Shown here in pieces: positions 17,261-26,094 of a stretch of 64,000 nt of DNA. The translations under genes and the position numbers were made by a program. The stretch comes from Dyadobacter endophyticus. Its GTDB lineage: Bacteria > Bacteroidota > Bacteroidia > Cytophagales > Spirosomataceae. Location: the NCBI RefSeq assembly GCF_014641595.1, contig NZ_BMIA01000002.1, positions 434,001-498,000 on the forward strand, given 5' to 3'. The number at the start of each line of letters is the position of its first letter. Positions within the stretch are counted from its first letter, which is position 1. The notes beneath the pieces are model-generated. The model was given only the letters and a program-made list of their open reading frames with translations. It had not been told where the DNA came from and did no database searches.

Positions 17261-17968
17261 ATGTTGCAGTGCGTGATTGTCGACGATGAACCTCTTGCGA
17301 GAGAGATACTGGAAGAATACCTGCAAAAATCGGGCATTACGGGCGCCGCTCAGTTCAGTAACGCACGCGAGGCGCTCGCCTACCTGCAAGCGCACGAACC
17401 CGACGTCCTGTTTCTCGATATTGAAATGCCGGAAATCAACGGCATCGACTTCCTGAAATCACTCACACAACCACCTGTAACTGTCTTCACCACCGCCTAT
17501 CGCGATTATGCATTTGAAGGTTACGAGCTCGGCGTCATTGATTTTCTGCTGAAACCCATTTCCTACCCCCGTTTCCAGCACGCGCTCGAAAAAGTACGCG
17601 ACTTCCTGCAACTCAAGGAACAGAACGCTAATCTCGAACAGAATCTATCAGAAGAAAAGCCCGACTTCATATTTGTCAAAAGCGGCGTCCAGCGCGTGCG
17701 CCTCGCCTTTGACGATATTTCGCACATCCAGGGCCTGAAAGACTATGCCATCATCCACACTGCCGCCGGCAAAGTCGTCATCAAAGGCTCTGTGAAGGCC
17801 ATGTTGGATATCTTCCCGCCTGCCCGTTTCTTGCGTGTGCATAAGTCGTTTATCGTGGCCATTGATAAAATCCTTCGCATTGAGCGGAACCGGATTATCT
17901 GGGGGAGTTACCATATTCCAATCGGACGGAGTTATCGGGAGGAGGTGATGCGGGTGATTGAGCGTTAA
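17261..17968 (+). CDS. LytTR-family response regulator
   Basis: The 235-residue protein has a receiver domain with DDEPLAR, the phospho-acceptor Asp in VLFLDIEMPEINGID, a TTA triplet and the KP lysine in IDFLLKPISY. A LytTR DNA-binding domain follows (about residues 130-235), with FVKSGVQRVRLAFDDI, VIKGSVKAMLDIFPPARFLRVHKSFIVA and the terminal NRIIWGSYHIPIGRSYREEV. It is the cognate regulator of the LytS-type kinase three genes upstream. LytTR proteins typically bind paired direct repeats near promoters of a few targets; none is evident in this window. Confidence 0.95.
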   Translation: MLQCVIVDDEPLAREILEEYLQKSGITGAAQFSNAREALAYLQAHEPDVLFLDIEMPEINGIDFLKSLTQPPVTVFTTAYRDYAFEGYELGVIDFLLKPISYPRFQHALEKVRDFLQLKEQNANLEQNLSEEKPDFIFVKSGVQRVRLAFDDISHIQGLKDYAIIHTAAGKVVIKGSVKAMLDIFPPARFLRVHKSFIVAIDKILRIERNRIIWGSYHIPIGRSYREEVMRVIER

Positions 17969-18125
17969 CTCTATTCGCCGGCCAAATGTAAGATCTGCTC
18001 GAAATTTTTTTGGGAATACCTGAAATTCGTCAACTGAATTTTACCAAGCAGAGGTTTAACTGAGCTGATGGTATTGGCAAGCATTGTCATATTGCACGCT
18101 ACACTTCTTGTATCTAGGCATTACC

Positions 18126-20090
18126 TCACTGAGGCTGCCCAAGCACGCTTAACAATTGCAGCGCAGCCTCATTACGCGCGTTCAGCCTCAGCACCTTCCT
18201 CGCATACCGCAACGCCCCATCCCGATTGTCCATCCGGTAATAGGTCGAAGCAATGCGGTTCAACACCGAAACATCCGACGAATCGGCCGGCAAACGAGCC
18301 CGGAGCGCTACTACTTCCTGCACCAGCGCACGCATAGGTGTTAGATTGAAGCCGGACGCATTGTTCTGAATCGCATAGTCGAGGTATGGAATAGCCTTTT
18401 CAGGCTCATCCATTTTTAAAAACAGCACAAATAAGTACCGTGCAGTTTCAAATGACGGTGCGATACCGAATGCCTTTTGAAAACTGAACAAAGCACGTCG
18501 CTCATCGCCGAGTTGGCCGCTGAGCATGGCCGATTTGGAATACAACGCATTGTCGAAGGGCTTTTCCAAAATGAGTGCCTCCACAATCTCCCGGGCTTCG
18601 AGATAGCTTTTGCTTTCGATATAACTGCTATAAGCCTGATCCATCGCATTTTCCCACGAAATACGCCGGTAAGCCAGGTCAAATGCGACGCGTTCTTCGA
18701 AGGTCTCCGTTTTCACCGAATCCTGGGCCAGCGCCGCATTGAAAGGCCAGCTTCTTTTCAGGTTCGCGACTTTATACGCGCCGGCAAGTGAATCGATGAT
18801 TGGAATTGGCATATCCCTTTTTAACATAGCGAGAGATATTTCCCTTGTTGGTTCCGGGCGGATAAATTTTGCTTTTTTCAGTTCCTCGTAAAACGCATTG
18901 GACATTAATGCATAGCCTTCCAGATTCGGATGGACATGTTCAAGAATAAGCTCATTGCCGATAATTCCTCCCGGCGAATGTGCTTCAAAAACGCCCTGCA
19001 TGTCTACGAGATGCGTATTCGCGTGATCGGCAGCCAGTTGGCTGAGAATCGTATTAAACTCCCCCGGCGCCCGGAAACGCAGGCCATCCAGATCCCGTGC
19101 CTTGGAAAAATACTTACGTGAGGCATTTGCATGGGCGAGGGCAAACTCCTGCATCCCAAGGTTATAGTTCGAAAGTGCATTACCCTCGTAATCTTCGGGG
19201 TAGCGGGTATTATTTTCAGAAAAACTCACAAACGGTTTCAAATCACGCTCGTTGCTGACGAGGTTACTGATAAAAACCGGCACATTGTGCTCCGTAAAAA
19301 TATCCAGCACCTTACCTATATTGGCTTTGAACTGCTCCAAACCACGTTGGTACAGCTCCGATTGATAAGGAATCTGCTGCTCGGCCACCATCCGCTGCAT
19401 GCGCGTGCCGTCATTTTCAGCTTTGCCGGAAGTTACTGATCCCAAAGCCTTGTGATACAAATCAGTGGCCAGCTGCAAGGTTTTCAAAGCCCTCAACCTC
19501 AATATACCATTTACCAACGCCGGGCTACCGCCAAGCTTCTCCGTCGAACCCACGCCCATTGCGCCGTAATACTCATTATGCCCGGTGTAGATCAAAACGG
19601 CATCGGGCTGAAAATCGACCACTTCGCGCGCGAAGCCCAGCACGGTGTAAGAATTCACGGCGGTCAGGGCGATGTTGATGATCTCAAAATGCTGGTCAGG
19701 GAAAGTGTGTGCGAGCCGGTATTGCAGCCAGCGGTGGAAGGAGCCATTATGAAAATAGGGATAACCGATCGTGGTAGATTCTCCCAAAACGAAAATCCGA
19801 CGGGTGCCGGGAGCCTTCTCTTTGCGAAAAGGCTCCACGTTACCGGTCGTCGCATTCTTCTGGTCGATGAAATACCGTTTGGAAGCGTCAGGGTTTAGGA
19901 ACAGGTAATTTTTGTCCGGAGGGTATTCGATGAAAAGGTCCAGGTCGTAACCATAATGAAACAGCCGCAGGCCGCATTCAAGCAGTAACATCGACAATAA
20001 TGGCAATGCCATGCTGATCAGTCGGAACAGCCAAACTCGCTTCCTGCTCTCGGTTACCGCCGACGGTACATATACCTGCATATCTCTCAT
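18126..20090 (-). CDS. Membrane-anchored SGNH/GDSL hydrolase with C-terminal TPR repeats
   Basis: I use the ATG at 20090 (MRDMQVYV); an upstream TTG at 20111 falls inside the repeat array and is less likely. The 654-residue product has one N-terminal membrane helix (LFRLISMALPLLSMLLLECGL), then an SGNH hydrolase core: block I GESTT near residue 102, block III YTGHNEYYG near 171, and block V EHVHPN near 384. The C-terminal 170 residues form tetratricopeptide-like helices (ALYSKSAMLSGQLGDERRALFSFQKAF). SGNH proteins are esterases or acyl/acetyl hydrolases; the Asn of block III is replaced here by His-Asn in GHNE, as in a related SGNH/TPR group. Cell-envelope glycan deacylation is a guess. Confidence 0.85.
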   Translation of the reverse strand: MRDMQVYVPSAVTESRKRVWLFRLISMALPLLSMLLLECGLRLFHYGYDLDLFIEYPPDKNYLFLNPDASKRYFIDQKNATTGNVEPFRKEKAPGTRRIFVLGESTTIGYPYFHNGSFHRWLQYRLAHTFPDQHFEIINIALTAVNSYTVLGFAREVVDFQPDAVLIYTGHNEYYGAMGVGSTEKLGGSPALVNGILRLRALKTLQLATDLYHKALGSVTSGKAENDGTRMQRMVAEQQIPYQSELYQRGLEQFKANIGKVLDIFTEHNVPVFISNLVSNERDLKPFVSFSENNTRYPEDYEGNALSNYNLGMQEFALAHANASRKYFSKARDLDGLRFRAPGEFNTILSQLAADHANTHLVDMQGVFEAHSPGGIIGNELILEHVHPNLEGYALMSNAFYEELKKAKFIRPEPTREISLAMLKRDMPIPIIDSLAGAYKVANLKRSWPFNAALAQDSVKTETFEERVAFDLAYRRISWENAMDQAYSSYIESKSYLEAREIVEALILEKPFDNALYSKSAMLSGQLGDERRALFSFQKAFGIAPSFETARYLFVLFLKMDEPEKAIPYLDYAIQNNASGFNLTPMRALVQEVVALRARLPADSSDVSVLNRIASTYYRMDNRDGALRYARKVLRLNARNEAALQLLSVLGQPQ

Positions 20091-20104
20091 AAGGTCACAC
20101 ACAC

Positions 20105-21086
20105 AACCCAAGGCTTCGCCTTGGGACTCCGTAGTCTGTCCGTACCGGCCTTAGACAATCCGGCATCCTATCTCTCGGCCCTGCTATGGCTAAAGCCGGA
20201 GGATCGTACGGCGCCTGGGCCCGAGGCTGAAGCCTCGGGTTGGGGCTAGCCATACATATCACTAGCTCACCCAAACCCAAGGCTTAAGCCTTGGGTTATC
20301 ACATCTGCCTCGCACCGGCTTTAGCCACAGTCTGGCGTCGCATCTGGCGACTACGCTGTGGCCAGTGCCCGGGGGGCACAGGCACTCGACCCCTGGCTGA
20401 AGCCCCGGGTTGGAGCCAGCCATACATCTCACTAGCTCACTCAACCCAAGGCTTAAGCCTTGGGTTATCACATCTGCCTCGCACCGGCTTTAGCCACAGT
20501 CTGGCGTCGCATCTGGCGACTACGCTGTGGCCAGTGCCCGGGGGGCACAGGCACTCGACCCCTGGCTGAAGCCCCGGGTTGGAGCCAGCCATACATCTCA
20601 CTAGCTCACTCAACCCAAGGCTTAAGCCTTGGGTTACCGCATCTGCCTCGCACCGGCTTTAGCCACAGTCTGGCGTCGCATCTGGCGACTACGCTATGGC
20701 CAGTGCCGGGGAGCACAGGCACTCGACCCCTGGCTGAAGCCCCGGGTTGGAGCCAGCCATACATCTCACTAGCTCACTCAACCCAAGGCTTAAGCCTTGG
20801 GTTATCACATCTGCCTCGCACCGGCTTTAGCCACAGTCTGGCGTCGCATCTGGCGACTACGCTATGGCCAGTGCCAGGGAGCACAGGCACTGGCCCCGAG
20901 GCTGAAGCCTCGGGTTGGGGCTAGCCATACATCTCACTAGCTCACTCAACCCAAGGCTTAAGCCTTGGGTTACCACATCTGCCTCGCACCGGCTTTAGCC
21001 ACAGTCAGGCGTCGCATCTGGCGACTACGCTGTGGCCAGTGCCAGGGAGCCAGGCGTGCGGCGCCCGAGGCTGAAGCCTCGGGTTA
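20105..21086. repeat. Tandem array of about six 168-169 bp palindrome-rich (REP/BIME-like) units
   Basis: Unit starts, marked by the AACCCAAGGCTTAAG palindrome, fall at 20105, 20274, 20443, 20612, 20780 and 20948, giving periods of 169, 169, 169, 168 and 168, then a final partial unit. The array fills the whole gap between the SGNH gene and the SusD stop; its last palindrome supplies that stop codon. Each unit holds four potential hairpins: a 24-bp perfect palindrome centred on CTTAAG; a bulged stem around GCCACAG...CTGTGGC; AGTGCC...GGCACT; and an AGGCTGAAGCCT or GGCTGAAGCC hairpin. Units 1 and 2 look identical; unit 0 is the most diverged. The plus-strand open frames inside encode repeated low-quality peptides and are not credible genes. 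No transposase is nearby. Confidence 0.93.
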
Positions 21087-22616
21087 GTACCCCTCATTCT
21101 GCTTCCATTTCGGGTTCCGGGCCATCTCGTTGACGGGTATTGGCGCGAGGTATTTTTGTGCAAAATTGGTATTGGCCGGAATCGGGTTTTCTTCGGCGCT
21201 GCGCTCGGCTACGATCTTCGGCAGAAGTTGCAAACGGACGATATCGAACCAGCGAACCCCGAATTCTCCCGCAAACTCATATGCACGCTCGTACACGACC
21301 GAATCGCGGAAAGCATTCGCCGAGAGCCCGGGCGTGAGGTTGGGCAATCCGGCACGCTTCCGTACCTCGTTGATAGCTGCATAACTGGCAGCGGTTGGCC
21401 CGCCTCCTGACATGGCCGATGCTTCGGCATAAGCCAGCAATACAAGCGGGTAACGAATAATGTCGTACACCTTGTTGGTACTCGGGTTGATCGAATTAAT
21501 CGTCGTCTCCGTTTCCGAAACCCCGTCGCCGTTCAAGCCGGCGCGGAATTTCTTGTAATAGGGATGGCGCGCATGTGTTTCGGGCGAATCCCAGGACACC
21601 AGTTTGAACGTCTTGCCGTCGGGCTGGCGGAGTTTCAAAGTAGTGTAGAAGGTGTCATCGGTACGTTTGCATTTCGGGGCCTTCTTGTAAAAATTGATTT
21701 CGGGATAATAATCATCCCAGCCACTCGAGCCGTTCGTCGCCACTTCGTCCAGAGGTACGCTTGAAGAGCCCGCGCTGCGTAGCGGCAGGCCGCCATTGAC
21801 ATTGTATTGCAGTCCAAAAATCGATTCAGGGCCATTGTTGGTGGTAAATACCTGTGCATAAGGCGTATTCAGATTGAACTGTCCCGATTTGATCACCGCA
21901 TCGGCTTCGGATGCCGCCTGGGCATAGTTACTGGCCTGGTTCAATGGCCAGCCCGTCATCGTAAGATACACGTCGGCCAATAGCGAGCGGGCAGCCATTT
22001 GATCCGCCTTTCCCGGCGCGTTGTCGAATTTGACAGGCAACAATTCTTTTGCTTTCTGCAAATCGGCGATAATGGCCTCGTACACCTTCTCGATCGGATC
22101 GCGGTCGGGACGATCGTCGACATCGATCGGCGTGAGGATCACCGGCACGGGACCGAATGTGCGCACGAGGTAATAGTAGCCCAATGCACGCAGGAAATAG
22201 GCCTGCCCGGCCGATTGGTTTTTCTGCTCTTCCGTCGAATTTACTTTGGTATAATTCGCAATCACATTGTTCGCCTGGTAAATCCCCTGCCACGGCCCCT
22301 GCCATTGCGCTACCATGCTCCCGTTGCCGCTGCCGCCGCTGAGCCGGTCGAACAGGCGGAAATCTTCTTTATTCAAACCCGGATCGGTCGTAAAGTCATC
22401 GGAACCGAAATAGGACGTGCTCCGGTTGGTGAAGCCCCAGGCACCGTCGCGGGCAAACTGAATATAAATTGCCGACACGGCGCCATCCAGGTCCGATTGC
22501 GTTTTGAAATACGTGCCGGGCGTCAGGTTCGCCTTGGGGTCCTCTGTCAGGTTCTGGCAACCCGGGAATACCGCCGCGGCCATCAGAATAGATAGTATTG
22601 AATATTTGATTTTCAT
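21084..22616 (-). CDS. SusD/RagB-family outer-membrane lipoprotein (second pair)
   Basis: The 510-residue protein starts with MKIKYSILSILMAAAVFPGC, a lipoprotein signal with the lipid cysteine at residue 20. It continues with CQNLTEDPKANLTPGTYFKT, typical of SusD. The fold is a TPR-based surface lipoprotein that closes the SusC channel and binds glycan. It follows the STN-containing SusC by 27 bases. Its stop codon lies at the edge of the palindromic repeat array, so the array forms the 3' end of this operon's mRNA and may protect or terminate it. Confidence 0.95.
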   Translation of the reverse strand: MKIKYSILSILMAAAVFPGCQNLTEDPKANLTPGTYFKTQSDLDGAVSAIYIQFARDGAWGFTNRSTSYFGSDDFTTDPGLNKEDFRLFDRLSGGSGNGSMVAQWQGPWQGIYQANNVIANYTKVNSTEEQKNQSAGQAYFLRALGYYYLVRTFGPVPVILTPIDVDDRPDRDPIEKVYEAIIADLQKAKELLPVKFDNAPGKADQMAARSLLADVYLTMTGWPLNQASNYAQAASEADAVIKSGQFNLNTPYAQVFTTNNGPESIFGLQYNVNGGLPLRSAGSSSVPLDEVATNGSSGWDDYYPEINFYKKAPKCKRTDDTFYTTLKLRQPDGKTFKLVSWDSPETHARHPYYKKFRAGLNGDGVSETETTINSINPSTNKVYDIIRYPLVLLAYAEASAMSGGGPTAASYAAINEVRKRAGLPNLTPGLSANAFRDSVVYERAYEFAGEFGVRWFDIVRLQLLPKIVAERSAEENPIPANTNFAQKYLAPIPVNEMARNPKWKQNEGY

Positions 22617-22643
22617 AATGCTCTTTTTAATGTCGTGAAACCA

Positions 22644-25600
22644 TTACAAGCCTAGCCGCAGACCCACCGTGTAAGTCTTCGCGTTGGGGATCACACCCAT
22701 TTCCAACCCCTGTGTAATAGCATTGAAACCATTCGAAACCTCCGGATCGTAGCCCGGGTACTTGGTAATCATAAACAGGTTCTGGCTGCTCAGGTACACT
22801 TCCACGTTGCGGGTTTTGATTTTATTCAAAACCACGGCCGGCAATTTGTACGTCAGCGACACGTTTTTCAGCTTGATATAGCTCGCATTGTAAACATACC
22901 GGCTGCTGTTGTTAAAGTTCTTGCTGGTGTTGCTGAATGCCGGATTGTCCGTTTCATTTTGCGGTGTCCAGATGTTGAGCGCATCCTGCGTGGTGGCATT
23001 ACGCTGGTCACCCAGCCCGCCCCAAAGGTAAGCGAGGGTTTGCGAGTAGATCTGATTCCCGTGCGTGCCCTGGAACATAAAGCTTAATGTGAAATCACCA
23101 TAGCTCACATCGTTGATAAAACCGAAGGAATATTTCGGCGTTCCGTTTCCGATCGGCATACGGTCGGCAGCGGTGTAGGCGTGGTCGCCGTTCACGTCGG
23201 TGTATTTGGCGTCGCCGGGTTTCATACCGAATTTGGTCGCTTCTTCGGCTTCATTGGTTTTCCAGGTTCCGAGGAATTGATAACCGTAAAACTCGCCCAA
23301 AGGCCTTCCTACGCGCAGGATCGACGCGCTGTTACCGGCCGAACCAATCCCGTTCACGATCACATTATCCAGGCCGCCCAGGTCGGTCACCTTGTTACGG
23401 TTGAATGAAATGTTGAAATTGGTCGTCCAGCGTAGTTTACCCGAACTAACCGGCGTTCCGCCCACCGAGAACTCGATCCCGCGGTTCTCCACGCTACCGA
23501 TATTGCGCAGGTAGTCGCCGCCGCCCATGTAAAATGGCGCCTGGTAATTATAAAGCAGGTCGGAAATGTTCTTTTTGTAGGCATCGGCTGTGAATGTCAA
23601 CCGGCCGCGCAGAAAGGAGGCATCCAAACCGACGTCAAACTGCTCGGTACGCTCCCATTTGAGGTTTTTGGAAACCGGCGCGCCCAGTGGCGTAGCTACG
23701 CTCGGCGTGGAGCCATCGTAGTAATAAGCTGGTTGCGGACCGCCCGTGGAGATCTGCGCAATAGTAGCGTAAGCTCCCACGGCCTGGTTGCCGGTTTGCC
23801 CGTAGCTCGCACGCACTTTCAGGTCGGAAAACACGCGGGAATCCTTCATGAAATTCTCGTTGGCCACATTCCAACCCAATGCCAGCGAAGGAAAAGTGCT
23901 GTATTTCTGGGTCAAATGGGAGGAACCGTCTGTACGGACCGCGGCAGTAAGCAGGTATTTCTCTTTATAAGAATAATTTACCCGCCCCATGTACGACTGC
24001 AACGCATCCTGCGAATAGCCCGAACTGGTCTGCTGGGTAGCGCCGAGGCTCAGGTTATAATATCCCAACGCATAGGACGACAGGTTGTTGGCACGCGCAT
24101 TCAGCGATGTGTTATTGCCATTCTGCTGCTCGTACAAGGCCGTAACCGTAACCGAGTGGTCGCCGAAAGTATTTTTGTAGGTCAAAAAATTGCTATTTTG
24201 GAAAAAACCACCGCGTGACGCATTGCCTTCCGCGTACAAAACCCCATTGCTGGTACCCGGCCCAAACAGGTTTTGTGTGAAGCCCGTGCGTATCTCGTAG
24301 GTATTAATGGTCGTAAACGAAAGTCCTTTCAGAATGCGGTAAGTCAGAATAGCCGTTCCGGTAACATTCGCCTGGCGGTTATCAAACTGCTGGTTGGTAG
24401 CTCTTGAAATAGGATTGTATTGAATAGAACCATAAGGTGCCGTGTAAATGAACTGCCCGGTAGCCGGATCGCGCACGGGCGAGGTCGGGTCCCATTCAGT
24501 GGCCTGGGTGAACGGATCGACCAGGTCACCCGAATAGCCATTGTTACGGCTCTTTGGCAGCATTGCCGCCACGTTGAATTTCAAATCGATTTTGTCGTTC
24601 AGCTTCGCATCGATATTCGCGCGCAGCGTCGTCCTTTTATAATATTGGTTTAAAATCAAACCCGGCTGATCGAGATAATTGGCCGAAAACAAATAGCGGA
24701 CATTGGAAGAACCGCCCGACACATCGAGCTGGTAATTCTGGATCCACGGTTCCTGGTGCAGCTCGTCCTGCCAGTCGGTACCGCCATTCGCCTTCAGCTC
24801 CGCCAAACGCTGATCCGAAAATGCAGCCGCATTGCCGGTTGATGCAAACTGCGCATTCACGGTTCTTGCAAAGTCATAGGCATTCATCAAATCCAACTTC
24901 CTGGGAATGCTCGCCTTGCTGAACCACGTGCTGAAATTGACGCGTGCCTTACCTTCTTTGCCCGTTTTAGTCGTGATCAAAACCACGCCGTTCGATCCCC
25001 TCGAACCATAAATAGCAGCCGACGAAGCATCTTTGAGAATTTCCAGCGACTCGATATCGTTCGGGTTGATGGATTCGATATTACCGCCCACAAACCCATC
25101 GATTACGTATAATGGCTCGTTGGAACCGGTAATCGAATTGGCCCCGCGGATGCGGACATTCAACCCCCTGCCCGGCTGCCCGCTCGAACTGGAAACCGTC
25201 ACGCCCGAAGTGGTACCTTGCAATGCCTGCTCCACGCGCACCAGCGGGCGCTTTGCAATTTCTTTTGCCGAAACGCTGCTCGATGCCCCGGTAACGTCGC
25301 TTTTACGCTGTTCGCCATACCCTACGACGACGATCTCGTCCAGCCCGCGCTCACTTACCTGCATCCCCACATCAATGCTCGTGCGCCCGCCTACGACCAC
25401 CTCCTGGCTCGCATACCCCACAAAACTGTATACCAGCACCGCGCCGGACGCCGACTCATCGGGGATTTCCAGCTCATACCGGCCTTCCGCATTCGTGGTA
25501 GTACCGCGTTGGGTTCCTTTGAGCACAATGCTCACACCAGGTAATGCGTCGTTCTTTTCGTCGGTCACCTTGCCTCGAATGTTGATCACCTTCGGAGCAT

Positions 25601-26063
25601 TTTCCGGGCTGATCGTGCTGGCGCCCGGCTGGTTGTCCAACGATGATTCCGCGCCGGCCGGCACGCTACTGGCCGGTGGCAGCTGGGTGTGCCGCAGGCT
25701 TTGTTTCAACTCGCGCACCGAATTTGCGTCGGCGTCTTTCGGGAAAATGGCGTAGATCTTGCCATGTTTTTTATATTCCAAACCATTGGTTTTCAGGATG
25801 CGGTCGAGGGTTTCCTCGATGCTTTCGCCATTCCGCCCCTGATACTGCACCTGCAACGACTTGATCTTGTCATTGTGATACATAAAATATACGGAATGCC
25901 GCTTTTCGAGGTCGTGCAGAACCTGGTCGAGGGTTCGATAGGACGGCTGCTCGCTGCGTTGGGGTTGCGGGACCTGCCCGCGGGCGAACGTCTGGGCATT
26001 GGCCACAGAACCGCCAACACATAGCAATCCCATCATGAGTAAGTTGATCTTTTTCATGTGCAT
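22644..26063 (-). CDS. SusC/RagA TonB-linked transporter with N-terminal STN domain
   Basis: This 1139-residue protein (alternative ATG at 26057) has a signal peptide ending near SVANAQ. A secretin/TonB short N-terminal (STN) domain follows at about residues 40-110 (TLDQVLHDLEKRHSVYFMYH ... GLEYKKHGKIYAIF), then a carboxypeptidase-like domain (GKVTDEKNDALPGVSIVLKG), a TonB box/plug (DEIVVVGYGEQRKSDVTGA, VRIRGANSITGSNEPLYVIDG, SLEILKDASSAAIYGSRGSNG), and the barrel. The STN domain is the part that contacts a FecR anti-sigma factor, and a FecR gene and an ECF sigma gene lie directly upstream. Substrate import through it is therefore probably self-inducing. Partner SusD follows. Confidence 0.96.
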   Translation of the reverse strand: MHMKKINLLMMGLLCVGGSVANAQTFARGQVPQPQRSEQPSYRTLDQVLHDLEKRHSVYFMYHNDKIKSLQVQYQGRNGESIEETLDRILKTNGLEYKKHGKIYAIFPKDADANSVRELKQSLRHTQLPPASSVPAGAESSLDNQPGASTISPENAPKVINIRGKVTDEKNDALPGVSIVLKGTQRGTTTNAEGRYELEIPDESASGAVLVYSFVGYASQEVVVGGRTSIDVGMQVSERGLDEIVVVGYGEQRKSDVTGASSSVSAKEIAKRPLVRVEQALQGTTSGVTVSSSSGQPGRGLNVRIRGANSITGSNEPLYVIDGFVGGNIESINPNDIESLEILKDASSAAIYGSRGSNGVVLITTKTGKEGKARVNFSTWFSKASIPRKLDLMNAYDFARTVNAQFASTGNAAAFSDQRLAELKANGGTDWQDELHQEPWIQNYQLDVSGGSSNVRYLFSANYLDQPGLILNQYYKRTTLRANIDAKLNDKIDLKFNVAAMLPKSRNNGYSGDLVDPFTQATEWDPTSPVRDPATGQFIYTAPYGSIQYNPISRATNQQFDNRQANVTGTAILTYRILKGLSFTTINTYEIRTGFTQNLFGPGTSNGVLYAEGNASRGGFFQNSNFLTYKNTFGDHSVTVTALYEQQNGNNTSLNARANNLSSYALGYYNLSLGATQQTSSGYSQDALQSYMGRVNYSYKEKYLLTAAVRTDGSSHLTQKYSTFPSLALGWNVANENFMKDSRVFSDLKVRASYGQTGNQAVGAYATIAQISTGGPQPAYYYDGSTPSVATPLGAPVSKNLKWERTEQFDVGLDASFLRGRLTFTADAYKKNISDLLYNYQAPFYMGGGDYLRNIGSVENRGIEFSVGGTPVSSGKLRWTTNFNISFNRNKVTDLGGLDNVIVNGIGSAGNSASILRVGRPLGEFYGYQFLGTWKTNEAEEATKFGMKPGDAKYTDVNGDHAYTAADRMPIGNGTPKYSFGFINDVSYGDFTLSFMFQGTHGNQIYSQTLAYLWGGLGDQRNATTQDALNIWTPQNETDNPAFSNTSKNFNNSSRYVYNASYIKLKNVSLTYKLPAVVLNKIKTRNVEVYLSSQNLFMITKYPGYDPEVSNGFNAITQGLEMGVIPNAKTYTVGLRLGL

Positions 26064-26094
26064 TGGTTGAAGGTTTCGATAAAAATTTTAGCTG

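Noticed and set aside
20291..20924. Plus-strand open frames encoding repeated peptides (starting MGYHICLAPA) inside the repeat array
   Set aside because: They arise because the 169-bp unit is nearly a multiple of three off by one and lacks stops by base composition. The peptides follow the DNA repeat exactly and there is no promoter or codon bias.
20105..21086. CRISPR array
   Set aside because: Units are contiguous and about 169 bp long with no variable spacers and no cas genes nearby.
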